NCBI RefSeq assembly: GCF_031085295.1
Contig: NZ_JAVFWO010000003.1
Location: 656,005 to 720,004 of the forward strand
Reading direction: 5' to 3'
DNA: 64,000 nucleotides
Source: Microbacterium psychrotolerans
Lineage (GTDB): Bacteria > Actinomycetota > Actinomycetes > Actinomycetales > Microbacteriaceae
The translations under genes and the position numbers were made by a program. The notes below the pieces were generated by a model, which worked only from the letters and a program-made list of their open reading frames with translations, was not told where the DNA came from and did not search any database. Positions 1 through 7,360 of the stretch are shown here, one piece after another (the first letter of the stretch is position 1; every line of letters starts with the position of its first letter).

Positions 1-857
1 AGCGTGTAGTCCGCGACGACGGGGGAGTGATCGCTCCACCGGGTGTCCCACGACGGCGCGCGCACGACGCGGTAGTCCACGACCCGGTCCCCGAGCGCGG
101 GCGTCGCGAGGTGGTAGTCGATCCGCCACCCGGCGTCGTTGTCGAACGCGCGCCCGCGCATCGACCACCAGGTGTACGGGCCGTCGACGTCGCCGTGGAA
201 GCGACGCCCGATGTCGACCCAGCCGAGGCCCGGTCCCCGCGACCCGTCGGCACCGGTCACCTCGGCGCCCTCTTCTCCGAAGAAACGGTCGAAGTACGCA
301 CGCTCGCGCGGGAGGAAGCCGGCCTTCTTGACGTTGCCCTTCCAGTTGCGGATGTCGAGCTCGCGGTGGCCGACGTTCAGGTCGCCCATCACGAGCGCGA
401 GCGGCGACGCGGCCTTCAGCTGCGGCATCCGCTTCTCCATCGCGTCGAGGAAGGCCCACTTCGCGTCCTGCTTCGGAGTGTCGGCCTCGCCGGTGTGCAC
501 GTAGGCGCTCACCACGATGAGCCGCTCGCCGTCGATGTCGAAGTCGGCCTCGATCCAGCGGCCCGCGCTGTCGAGCACCTCGGCGGCGTCGTCGGCGGCC
601 GGGCCGAGAACGCGTCGCACCTCGATCGAGGGGACGCGGCTTGCGACCGCCACGCCGGCACGGCCCTTGGACAGGGCCTCGTCGTTGACGATCTCCCAGC
701 CCGGGAGCGCCGCGCGCAGCTCCTCTTCGGTGGCGCGCACCTCCTGCAGGGCCATCACGTCGATGTCGGCGGCATCGAGCCAGTCGATCATGCCCTTCCG
801 TGTGGCGGCGCGGATTCCATTGACGTTGACAGAGGCGATGCGAACACGGCGAGACAC
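1..857 (-). CDS. xthA: Exodeoxyribonuclease III, cut at its 3' end by the window edge
   Basis: Mg-dependent AP endonuclease and 3'-5' exonuclease of base-excision repair, cytoplasmic. The reverse frame shows NVNGIRAA and LQEVRA near the N-terminus (family metal-binding Glu), VMGDLNVGH in the middle, and SDHSPVVADYTL at the window edge, which is the normal C-terminus with the catalytic Asp-His pair. At most a few residues and the stop are missing, since about 285 codons is already a normal length. I chose the GTG start because NVNGIRAA follows closely and a TAGTCT box lies 7 bases upstream. It follows the BrkB-like gene by 30 bases on the same strand but seems to have its own promoter. Confidence 0.95.
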   Translation of the reverse strand, partial: MSRRVRIASVNVNGIRAATRKGMIDWLDAADIDVMALQEVRATEEELRAALPGWEIVNDEALSKGRAGVAVASRVPSIEVRRVLGPAADDAAEVLDSAGRWIEADFDIDGERLIVVSAYVHTGEADTPKQDAKWAFLDAMEKRMPQLKAASPLALVMGDLNVGHRELDIRNWKGNVKKAGFLPRERAYFDRFFGEEGAEVTGADGSRGPGLGWVDIGRRFHGDVDGPYTWWSMRGRAFDNDAGWRIDYHLATPALGDRVVDYRVVRAPSWDTRWSDHSPVVADYT

Positions 858-864
858 GACGGCA

Positions 865-870
865 AGACTA
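865..870 (-). promoter_or_regulatory. Leaderless -10 box (TAGTCT) for xthA
   Basis: TAGTCT ends 7 bases before the GTG at 857. The spacing puts the transcription start at or next to the start codon, so no Shine-Dalgarno sequence is expected and none is seen. Confidence 0.6.
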
Positions 871-887
871 TCCGGCGCCGCCGACAC

Positions 888-2156
888 TCATTCGAACAGG
901 CTGCCGGGCTTCTTCGCCGGAGCGGCCGGGGCGGCGGCCTCGACCTGGGCGAGCTCCTCCTCCGCGTCTCGCAGTGCGCGGTCGGCCGCCCATCGCCGGT
1001 ACCAGGGGGCGGTGTCGCGCGACTCCTGCGCGGTGCGCAGTCGCACCCGCGCCGCCACGAGCAGCGCCGCGTGCTCCGCGGCGAGCCGCTCGGCCTCCGT
1101 CTGCGGCAGCAGCGGGATCTCCTCGTCCTTCGCCGCGACCGCGATCCACGCCGCGGCGACAAGCATGATGATGCCGATGAGGCGGAACCACAGCAGCAGG
1201 CCGACGAAGATCGCGAACGTCGCCAGCAGGGCGTTCGTGGGCGTATAGATGAACAGCCAGCCGGTGAACAGCTGCAGCACGGTGATCGCGCCGCCGCCGA
1301 GGAGGGCCCCGGGCCAGATCCGGCGCCACGGCAGCTTCGTCCCGGTGAGGAAGCGGATGAGCCCCCCGAGAGCCGCGCTGTAGATCGCGAACGAGATCAC
1401 GATCGTGCCGGCGCTCGCGGTCGCGTTGACCCAGCTCGATGCGTTCGTCCAGCCGAAGAAGTCGAACACCCAGCTGAGCGCCCACGTGCCGATCGACGTG
1501 GCTGCGAAACCGAGGACCAGCGCGAGTGCGAACAGGCCGGCGCCCACGAGATCGCGCGCCTTGAGGTAGAAGTAACTGCGCAGGTCGGGGGGCAGCCCGA
1601 AGATGTCGCGCACGGCGCGACGGGCGAACGTGACAAAGCCGATGGCGGTCCAGATCAGCGTGCCGAGGGCGATGATGCCCGTGATGCCGAGGACGCCGGC
1701 GTTGCTGGTCGCGATCTCGGTCACCTGATCGGGAGTGAAGAGCCCGCCTTCGTCGGCGATGAGGCCGGGGACGTAGAGGTTGATCAGGTTGATCAGCCCA
1801 TCGACGGCATCCGCACTGCCGCCGAGCCAGAGCCCCGTGATCGCGAACGCGACGTAGATGGCGGCGAAGGTCGCGAACAGCGCCTGGTAGCTGACTCCCG
1901 CGGCGAGCAGGAAGCCGTTGTGCTGCAGGAAGTGACGCCACACCCGCACCGGGAACCACGCCAGGGTGCGCTGCGTCAGCGCGGTCGCTCTGCTGAGGGG
2001 CTGGTCGAACCGCTCGCGCAGGTTCTCCTGCGTCGCCTCCCAGCGCTCCCGGAGCGACTCCTCTTCGCGTTGCGCGGCATCCGCCTGATCGCGGGCCTCG
2101 TCGTGCTCCTTCGCACGCGCACGATCCCGTCTGCGCGCGTCGTCCCGTTGGCTCAC
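888..2156 (-). CDS. YihY/BrkB-family inner-membrane protein
   Basis: 422-residue polytopic membrane protein of the YihY/BrkB (UPF0761) family, whose biochemical role is unsettled; many are named ribonuclease BN by mistake. The N-terminal 60 residues are highly charged and probably a cytoplasmic helix. The family core begins at WRHFLQHNGFLLAAGVSYQALFA, broken here as WRHFLQHNG then FLLAAGVSYQALFA, and continues through about six hydrophobic segments. The C-terminus is an Ala/Glu-rich cytoplasmic tail with likely coiled coil. An ATG 17 codons upstream (2207) is possible, but a TACTCT -10 box ends 7 bases before the GTG at 2156, and the upstream start would overlap the sdh terminator hairpin. 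Confidence 0.85.
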   Translation of the reverse strand: MSQRDDARRRDRARAKEHDEARDQADAAQREEESLRERWEATQENLRERFDQPLSRATALTQRTLAWFPVRVWRHFLQHNGFLLAAGVSYQALFATFAAIYVAFAITGLWLGGSADAVDGLINLINLYVPGLIADEGGLFTPDQVTEIATSNAGVLGITGIIALGTLIWTAIGFVTFARRAVRDIFGLPPDLRSYFYLKARDLVGAGLFALALVLGFAATSIGTWALSWVFDFFGWTNASSWVNATASAGTIVISFAIYSAALGGLIRFLTGTKLPWRRIWPGALLGGGAITVLQLFTGWLFIYTPTNALLATFAIFVGLLLWFRLIGIIMLVAAAWIAVAAKDEEIPLLPQTEAERLAAEHAALLVAARVRLRTAQESRDTAPWYRRWAADRALRDAEEELAQVEAAAPAAPAKKPGSLFE

Positions 2157-2163
2157 GGAAGCC

Positions 2164-2169
2164 AGAGTA
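2164..2169 (-). promoter_or_regulatory. Leaderless -10 box (TACTCT) for the BrkB-like gene
   Basis: TACTCT ends 7 bases before the GTG at 2156 and decides that start over the upstream ATG. It lies just downstream of the sdh terminator hairpin. Confidence 0.55.
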
Positions 2170-2177
2170 TCGACTGC

Positions 2178-2210
2178 CGGATGCCGCACCGCGCCGCGTG
2201 GCGGCATCCG
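2178..2210 (-). terminator. Hairpin downstream of sdhB, GGATGCCG family
   Basis: A perfect 10-base stem, CGGATGCCGC (2178-2187) with GCGGCATCCG (2201-2210), and a 13-base GC-rich loop. It lies 22 bases after the sdhB stop and just before the next promoter, as expected for the sdh operon terminator. No U-tract is obvious, which is common in high-GC actinobacteria. The stem sequence is shared with three other hairpins in this window. Confidence 0.65.
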
Positions 2211-2232
2211 CCCGGCGAATCGGGGAGAGCGT

Positions 2233-3033
2233 CTACGCGCGTCCGCGCAGGACGGCCTGCTTGACCTCGGCGATCGCCTTCGTCACCTCGATGCCGCGGG
2301 GGCATGCCTCGGTGCAGTTGAAGGTGGTGCGGCAGCGCCACACGCCTTCCTTGTCGTTGAGGATGTCGAGGCGCACGTCGCCGGCGTCGTCGCGCGAGTC
2401 GAAGATGAAGCGGTGCGCATTGACGATCGCGGCGGGGCCGAAGTACTGCCCGTCGGTCCAGAACACCGGGCACGACGACGTGCATGCCGCGCACAGGATG
2501 CACTTCGTGGTGTCGTCGAAGACCTCGCGGTCGACGATCGACTGGATGCGCTCCTTGCCGGGCTCGGGCTTCGAGTTGGCGATGAGGAACGGCTGCACCT
2601 CGCGGTACGACGCGAAGAACGGCTCCATGTCGACGACGAGGTCCTTCTCGAGGGGCAGGCCCTTGATCGCCTCGACGTAGATCGGCTGCGAGATGTCGAG
2701 ATCCTTGATGAGGGTCTTGCATGCGAGCCGATTGCGTCCGTTGATGCGCATCGCGTCCGAGCCGCAGATGCCGTGCGCGCAGGAGCGGCGGAACGTCAGC
2801 GAGCCGTCGACCTCCCACTTGATCTTGTGGAGGGCGTCCAGCACGCGGTCGGTCGAGTACAGCTCGACGTCGTAGTCGACCCAGCGCGGCTCCTCGTCGA
2901 CCTCCGGGTTGAAGCGGCGGATGATGAAGGTCACCAGGAACGACTGGATGCCGGTGTCGTTGGCGGCCTCCTCCGCGCGGGCGGGTGCGTCCGCGTCGGT
3001 GCGCTCGATGACGTCCGTGACCGAGGTCGACAT
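2233..3033 (-). CDS. sdhB: Succinate dehydrogenase iron-sulfur subunit
   Basis: Carries electrons from the flavoprotein to quinone in complex II (TCA cycle and respiratory chain), on the cytoplasmic face of the membrane. 266 residues. The 2Fe-2S ligands are in CAHGICGSDAM (C85, C90, with Asp93 in the third position as in E. coli SdhB) plus C105. The CILCAACTSSCP and CTEACPRG motifs bind the 4Fe-4S and 3Fe-4S clusters. The chosen ATG overlaps the sdhA stop by one base (TGATG), so the two are translationally coupled. The frame stays open 24 codons further upstream, but that part overlaps the end of sdhA and is not needed. Confidence 0.97.
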   Translation of the reverse strand: MSTSVTDVIERTDADAPARAEEAANDTGIQSFLVTFIIRRFNPEVDEEPRWVDYDVELYSTDRVLDALHKIKWEVDGSLTFRRSCAHGICGSDAMRINGRNRLACKTLIKDLDISQPIYVEAIKGLPLEKDLVVDMEPFFASYREVQPFLIANSKPEPGKERIQSIVDREVFDDTTKCILCAACTSSCPVFWTDGQYFGPAAIVNAHRFIFDSRDDAGDVRLDILNDKEGVWRCRTTFNCTEACPRGIEVTKAIAEVKQAVLRGRA

Positions 3034-4874
3034 CAGTACTTCCTCTCCATCGGCGGGTAGTTCAACTCGCCCTTCTCGTTCTTCGTGAAGACGACGGGCT
3101 TCCACCCCAGGCGGATGTGGTCCTCGGCGCTCGAGGAGTGCGGGTCACCCGACAGATACGCCATGGTGTGCTGCATGTAGTTCTCGTCGTCGCGCTTGGG
3201 ATAGTCGTCGCGCATGTGGCCGCCGCGGCTCTCCTTGCGGTTGCGCGCGGTCACGACGACCACCTCGGCGATGTCGAGGAGGAATCCGAGCTCCACGGCC
3301 TCGAGCAGGTCGGTGTTGTACCGCTTGCCCTTGTCGTCGACGTGGATGTTCTTGAAGCGCTCGCGCAGCTCCTCGATGACCTCGAGGACCTCGCCGAGCG
3401 ACTCGTCGGTGCGGAACACCTGGGCCTTGCGGTCCATCTCGTCCTGCAGCGTCTTGCGGAGCACGGCGATGCGCTCGGTGCCCTGGTTGTTGCGCAGGCC
3501 TTCGATGAGTCCGCGCACCTCGGCGGCGGGGTCCTCGGGGAGCGGCACGAAGTCGGCGGTCTTGACGTACTCGACGGCGTTGCGGCCGGCGCGCTTGCCG
3601 AACACGTTGATGTCGAGCAGCGAGTTGGTGCCCAGGCGGTTCGAGCCGTGCACCGACACGCAGGCGCACTCGCCGGCGGCGTACAGGCCCGGCACGACGG
3701 TGGTGTTGTCGTTCAGCACCTGCGCGTCGTTGTTGGTCGGGATGCCGCCCATCGCGTAGTGCGCGGTCGGCATGACCGGCACGGGCTCGACGACGGGGTC
3801 GACGCCGAGGTAGGTCCGGGCGAACTCGGTGATGTCGGGGAGCTTCGTCTCGAGCACCTCGGCGCCCAGGTGGGTGCAGTCCAGGAGGACGTAGTCGCGG
3901 TGCGGGCCAGCGCCCCGGCCTTCGGCGACCTCCTGCACCATGCAGCGACTGACGATGTCGCGCGGCGCGAGGTCCTTGATGGTGGGGGCGTAGCGCTCCA
4001 TGAAGCGCTCGCCCGAGACGTTGCGCAGGATCGCTCCCTCACCGCGGGCGCCCTCCGTGAGGAGGATGCCGAGCCCGGCAAGGCCGGTCGGGTGGAACTG
4101 GAAGAACTCCATGTCTTCCAGCGGGAGGCCCTTGCGCCAGATGATGCCCACACCGTCGCCGGTGAGGGTGTGCGCGTTCGAGGTCGTCTTGAAGATCTTG
4201 CCGAAGCCGCCGGTCGCGAAGATCACGGCCTTCGCCTGGAAGACGTGCAGCTCGCCGGTCGCGAGCTCGTACGCCACGACGCCGGCGATCTGCTTGTCCT
4301 TGCCCTCGCCGACCGTGATCAGGTCGAGCACGTAGAACTCGTTGAAGAAGTTGATGCCCAGCTTCACGCAGTTCTGGAACAGCGTCTGCAGGATCATGTG
4401 CCCCGTGCGGTCGGCGGCGTAGCACGCGCGACGCACGGGGGTCTTGCCGTGGTCGGCGGTGTGGCCGCCGAAGCGCCGCTGGTCGATCTTGCCCTCGGGC
4501 GTCCGGTTGAACGGCAGGCCCATGTTCTCGAGGTCGATGACCGCGTCGATGGCCTCCTTGGCGAGGATCTCGGCCGCATCCTGGTCGACGAGGTAGTCAC
4601 CGCCCTTGACGGTGTCGAAGGTGTGCCACTCCCACGAGTCCTCTTCGACGTTGGCCAGCGCTGCCGCCATGCCTCCCTGCGCCGCACCGGTGTGCGAGCG
4701 CGTGGGGTACAGCTTCGAGATGACTGCCGTCCTCGCACCCGGCCCGGCCTCGATGGCCGCGCGCATGCCGGCGCCGCCGGCTCCCACGATGACGATGTCG
4801 AACTGGTGGTAGTGGACGCCGTCTTTGACGTAGCTCGCAGTGTTCTCGGTGCCGGCAGGGGTCTCAGTGCTCAC
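3033..4874 (-). CDS. sdhA: Succinate dehydrogenase flavoprotein subunit
   Basis: Oxidises succinate to fumarate in complex II. 613 residues. The N-terminal FAD-binding motif is [22 protein letters not shown] contains the His (about H61) that carries covalent FAD. HPTGL and the HGSNRLG region belong to the dicarboxylate site, followed by the C-terminal helical domain. The order sdhC-sdhD-sdhA-sdhB is typical for actinobacteria. The gap to sdhD is 43 bases, while the junction with sdhB is a one-base overlap. The likely regulatory sites are upstream of sdhC. Confidence 0.98.
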   Translation of the reverse strand: MSTETPAGTENTASYVKDGVHYHQFDIVIVGAGGAGMRAAIEAGPGARTAVISKLYPTRSHTGAAQGGMAAALANVEEDSWEWHTFDTVKGGDYLVDQDAAEILAKEAIDAVIDLENMGLPFNRTPEGKIDQRRFGGHTADHGKTPVRRACYAADRTGHMILQTLFQNCVKLGINFFNEFYVLDLITVGEGKDKQIAGVVAYELATGELHVFQAKAVIFATGGFGKIFKTTSNAHTLTGDGVGIIWRKGLPLEDMEFFQFHPTGLAGLGILLTEGARGEGAILRNVSGERFMERYAPTIKDLAPRDIVSRCMVQEVAEGRGAGPHRDYVLLDCTHLGAEVLETKLPDITEFARTYLGVDPVVEPVPVMPTAHYAMGGIPTNNDAQVLNDNTTVVPGLYAAGECACVSVHGSNRLGTNSLLDINVFGKRAGRNAVEYVKTADFVPLPEDPAAEVRGLIEGLRNNQGTERIAVLRKTLQDEMDRKAQVFRTDESLGEVLEVIEELRERFKNIHVDDKGKRYNTDLLEAVELGFLLDIAEVVVVTARNRKESRGGHMRDDYPKRDDENYMQHTMAYLSGDPHSSSAEDHIRLGWKPVVFTKNEKGELNYPPMERKY

Positions 4875-4917
4875 GCTGGATGCTTTCGGTGGTCGATGCT
4901 CGGGGGGCGCCCGAACG

Positions 4918-5367
4918 CTATGCGCAGATTCCGATGATGAGGTCGGACGCGGTGTCGGCGTCGAAGCCGATGCACGGGTCGAAGGTGAACACGACCAGCG
5001 TGCCCAGCACGATGAGGAACGCCGCGGCGAGCCACAGCACCCACACCAGCACGCGACGCGTCGTCGGGTGCGTGACGTAGTCGTTGACGATCGTGCGCAT
5101 GCCGTTGGCGCCGTGGATCAGCGCGAGCCACAGCATCAGCACGTCCCACCACTGCCAGAACGGCGAGGCGTACTTGCCCGCAACGAAGGCGAAGTCGATG
5201 CCGTGGATGCCCTCGCCGAGCATGAGGTTCACGAAGAGGTGGCCGAAGATGAGGACCACGAGCAGCACGCCTGAGGCGCGCATGTAGATCCAGCCCCACT
5301 TCTCGAGGTTGGGGCCCTTTCGCCGGACGGGCGAGTACGGGGTGCGGGGGTCGGCGATCGCGGTCAT
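4918..5367 (-). CDS. sdhD: Succinate dehydrogenase hydrophobic membrane anchor, SdhD
   Basis: 149-residue membrane anchor that, with SdhC, binds haem b and quinone and fixes complex II to the membrane. After a short basic cytoplasmic N-terminus it has three hydrophobic segments. The second holds [16 protein letters not shown], whose His-x-x-x-Gly-x-Arg and Asp are the conserved haem/quinone residues of this family. The ATG overlaps the sdhC stop by one base (TGATG). The frame is open much further upstream, but that region is the sdhC gene read out of frame. Confidence 0.93.
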   Translation of the reverse strand: MTAIADPRTPYSPVRRKGPNLEKWGWIYMRASGVLLVVLIFGHLFVNLMLGEGIHGIDFAFVAGKYASPFWQWWDVLMLWLALIHGANGMRTIVNDYVTHPTTRRVLVWVLWLAAAFLIVLGTLVVFTFDPCIGFDADTASDLIIGICA

Positions 5368-5798
5368 CAGTGACCTCCTCCCGGAGCGAAGGCGAGCATG
5401 AGATGACGCGGCGCGAAGCCGAGCATCGTCACGACCCACAGCCCGAGGACGCCCCACCACAGCTGGCGCTGGTGGCGGGTCGCCCACGACCAGAAGTCGA
5501 CCAGGATGATGCGCAGACCGTTGTAGGCGTGGTACGCGATGGCGCCCACGAGTGCGACCTCGCCGAGGGCCATCACCCAGTTCTTGTAGGTGCCGATGAC
5601 CGCGTCGTACGCCTCGGGGGAGACCCGGATGAGGGCCGTGTCGAGGACATGGACGAGCAGGAAGAAGAAGATCGCGACGCCGGTGATGCGGTGCAGCACC
5701 CACGACCACATGCCTTCGTTCCCGCGATACAGCGTGCCGCGGGGGACTCGGGAAGTGGTCTCGGATACCGACGGTGTGACGCGTGCTGGTGCAGACAC
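5367..5798 (-). CDS. sdhC: Succinate dehydrogenase cytochrome b556 subunit, SdhC
   Basis: 143-residue haem-binding membrane subunit of complex II and first gene of the sdh operon. WSWVLHRITGVAIFFFLLVH starts the first membrane helix and carries the conserved His-Arg pair; AYHAYNGLRIILVDF lies in the second. I chose the GTG at 5798 because a perfect AAGGAGG lies 6 bases upstream. The frame stays open 34 codons further to an ATG at 5900, but that stretch is Arg/Pro-rich, unlike the family, and would bury the ribosome-binding site. A -10 box at 5916-5921 implies a leader of roughly 110 bases. Confidence 0.93.
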   Translation of the reverse strand: MSAPARVTPSVSETTSRVPRGTLYRGNEGMWSWVLHRITGVAIFFFLLVHVLDTALIRVSPEAYDAVIGTYKNWVMALGEVALVGAIAYHAYNGLRIILVDFWSWATRHQRQLWWGVLGLWVVTMLGFAPRHLMLAFAPGGGH

Positions 5799-5804
5799 GG
5801 CCGT

Positions 5805-5811
5805 CCTCCTT
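5805..5811 (-). promoter_or_regulatory. Strong ribosome-binding site (AAGGAGG) for sdhC
   Basis: Full anti-16S complement 6 bases upstream of the GTG at 5798. It decides the sdhC start and contrasts with the many leaderless genes nearby. Confidence 0.85.
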
Positions 5812-5915
5812 GGATCGAAACACGGTGGGGCTGACCTCTGACTGCGAGGACGGCCCCCGAAGAGGGCCCGTAGCGGTGCGCTTCGGGCCGTCGGCGTCAC
5901 GCGGGCGCTGCGACC

Positions 5916-5921
5916 ATCCTA
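5916..5921 (-). promoter_or_regulatory. Candidate -10 box (TAGGAT) of the sdh operon
   Basis: TAGGAT on the reverse strand in the only AT-richer part of the sdhC upstream region. The hexamer 17 bases upstream (CCCCCA) is not a recognisable -35, as is common in actinobacterial promoters. A leader of about 110 bases would follow. Confidence 0.4.
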
Positions 5922-5945
5922 TTCCCGTCGCGATGCGGTGGGGGA

Positions 5946-5964
5946 TTAGGTGGCCCTAACTTCT
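5946..5964. promoter_or_regulatory. DtxR/IdeR-like iron box upstream of sdh
   Basis: TTAGG (5946-5950) and CCTAA (5955-5959) form an inverted repeat with a 4-base spacer. Over 19 bases it matches the DtxR/IdeR consensus TTAGGTTAGCCTAACCTAA at 13 positions, including both half-sites. It lies just upstream of the putative sdh -35 position. Iron control of complex II is known in corynebacteria, so a metalloregulator site is sensible, but binding is inference. Confidence 0.45.
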
Positions 5965-5979
5965 CTCGACGTCGAGAGA
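5962..5979. promoter_or_regulatory. Perfect 18-base palindrome, candidate operator
   Basis: TCTCTCGACGTCGAGAGA is fully self-complementary. It sits between the divergent sdhC and xylanase genes, 145 bases from the xylanase start and 164 from sdhC, and abuts the iron box. Its form suits a dimeric HTH repressor; I do not know which. Confidence 0.45.
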
Positions 5980-6112
5980 TCTCGGAGCGCATCGCCGGTC
6001 CCGTGGAAAACACTCCGAAACCCTTTGCCCTGTCCGAAAGTGCCGCCTAGCGTTTGTTGTACGCAAAAACATATGTGCCGCTCAGGCGACGCGTATGACC
6101 GACAACGATGTC

Positions 6113-6117
6113 AGGAG
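6113..6117 (+). promoter_or_regulatory. Ribosome-binding site deciding the xylanase start
   Basis: AGGAG lies 7 bases before the ATG at 6125. The upstream in-frame ATG at 6095 has no such site, and starting there would add ten polar residues before the signal peptide. Confidence 0.7.
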
Positions 6118-6124
6118 TTCCCCA

Positions 6125-7288
6125 ATGCGCCGATCTCTCCGATCACTCGTGGTGGCCACCGCCGCCGCTGCCCTGGTACTGCCCCTCTGGGGCGCGACCG
6201 CAGCGAATGCCGAGCCGCCCGGATACAGCCACGCCGACAAGGACACCCTGCGCAACCAGGCGCCGCGCGACCTCGCCATCGGCAGTGCCGTCTGGGGCAA
6301 ACGGGACCTCGTCGACTACGACCGCAGCGCCCCCACCGAGTACCAGCAGGTCCTGAGCGCCCAGTTCTCGTCGCTGACTCCCGAGAACGACATGAAGTGG
6401 GATGCCGTCCACCCGGCTCCGGACGTGTACGACTTCTCGTCCGCCGACGCACTGGTCGCCTTCGCGAAGGCGAACCACCAGCAGGTGCGCGGCCACACGC
6501 TGCTGTGGCACAGCCAGAACCCGGCCTGGGTGACCGCGGCGAGCCAGACGTGGACGTGCGACCAGGCGCGTGCCGTGCTCGAGGACCACATCCGCACCGT
6601 GGTCGGCCACTTCAAGGGCGAGATCTACGAGTGGGATGTCGCGAACGAGATCTTCCAGGACACGTGGGACAACGGCGGGGTGCGGCTGCGCACCGAGGCG
6701 AACCCGTTCCTCAAGGCCTGCGCCGCGGACCCGATCGCGCTCCTCGAGGACGCGTTCCGCTGGGCGCACGAGGCCGACCCCGAGGCGGTGCTGTTCCTCA
6801 ACGACTACAACGCCGAGGGCATCAACGAGAAGACCGACGCCTACTACGCGCTCGCACAGCGGATGCTGGCCGACGGCGTGCCGCTGGGCGGTTTCGGCGC
6901 CCAGGGCCACCTGAGCCTGCTGTACGGCTTCGACACCTCGATCCAGGCGAACTTCGAGCGCTTCGCCGCGCTGGGACTGCAGGTGGCGGTGACGGAGGCG
7001 GACGTCCGCATCCCGCTGCAGGCGGGTGAGACCGGCCCGACGCCCGAGCAGGTCGCCGTGCAGGCCGAGCGCTACGACGCCATGCTGGAGGCGTGCCTGA
7101 ACGTGACCGCCTGCTCGTCGTTCACGGTGTGGGGCTTCCCGGACGCCAACTCCTGGGTTCCCGACGTGTTCCCGGGTGAGGGCTGGGCGACGATCCTCGA
7201 GGACGACTACTCGCCGAAGCCCGCGTTCGACGCGATGCTCGAGTCCCTGCGCGAGGCGACGCCGGGCACCTCTCCGCGTCACGGCTGA
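6125..7288 (+). CDS. Secreted endo-1,4-beta-xylanase, glycoside hydrolase family 10
   Basis: Cleaves internal xylan bonds with retention of configuration, outside the cell. 387 residues: a Sec signal peptide (basic MRRSLRS, hydrophobic core, likely cleavage after ATAANA near residue 29), then a single GH10 barrel. Family markers are LTPENDMKWD, RGHTLLWHSQ, the acid/base Glu in WDVANE (E175) and the nucleophile in AVTEADVRI (E291), and TVWGF near the C-terminus. No carbohydrate-binding module and no adjacent transporter or xylosidase are present. Divergent from sdhC, probably with its own promoter. A 12-base hairpin follows. Confidence 0.95.
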   Translation: MRRSLRSLVVATAAAALVLPLWGATAANAEPPGYSHADKDTLRNQAPRDLAIGSAVWGKRDLVDYDRSAPTEYQQVLSAQFSSLTPENDMKWDAVHPAPDVYDFSSADALVAFAKANHQQVRGHTLLWHSQNPAWVTAASQTWTCDQARAVLEDHIRTVVGHFKGEIYEWDVANEIFQDTWDNGGVRLRTEANPFLKACAADPIALLEDAFRWAHEADPEAVLFLNDYNAEGINEKTDAYYALAQRMLADGVPLGGFGAQGHLSLLYGFDTSIQANFERFAALGLQVAVTEADVRIPLQAGETGPTPEQVAVQAERYDAMLEACLNVTACSSFTVWGFPDANSWVPDVFPGEGWATILEDDYSPKPAFDAMLESLREATPGTSPRHG

Positions 7289-7296
7289 ACCGGGTG

Positions 7297-7330
7297 CGAC
7301 GGCGGCCGGCCGCGAGGTCGGCCGCCGTCG
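7297..7330 (+). terminator. Hairpin after the xylanase gene
   Basis: Perfect 12-base stem, CGACGGCGGCCG (7297-7308) with CGGCCGCCGTCG (7319-7330), and a 10-base loop, starting 8 bases after the stop. No U-tract. It separates the xylanase from the manC promoter. Confidence 0.6.
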
Positions 7331-7347
7331 CGCGCGCGGGTTGGCGG

Positions 7348-7353
7348 TAGCCT
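7348..7353 (+). promoter_or_regulatory. Leaderless -10 box (TAGCCT) for manC
   Basis: TAGCCT ends 7 bases before the ATG at 7361, with no Shine-Dalgarno sequence, implying a leaderless transcript. Confidence 0.6.
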
Positions 7354-7360
7354 CAGAGAC

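Larger units (their letters stand above)
5799..6124. other. Divergent intergenic region between sdhC and the xylanase
   Basis: 326 bases without a gene. It holds the sdhC ribosome-binding site (5805-5811), a likely sdh -10 box (5916-5921), a DtxR/IdeR-like box (5946-5964), a perfect 18-base palindrome (5962-5979), and on the xylanase side two CCGAAA boxes (6015-6040) and an AT-richer stretch with CATATG (6053-6076) that probably holds the xylanase promoter. Which operator serves which gene cannot be decided from sequence. Confidence 0.7.

Noticed and set aside
27..2264. A 745-codon open frame on the plus strand over xthA and the BrkB gene
   Set aside because: Antisense shadow typical of very GC-rich coding DNA; Arg/Gly/Ala/Asp-rich, no family motif, and it opposes two recognisable genes.
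5799..5900. Upstream ATG at 5900 as the sdhC start
   Set aside because: Adds 34 Arg/Pro-rich residues and buries a perfect ribosome-binding site that is ideally placed for the GTG at 5798.
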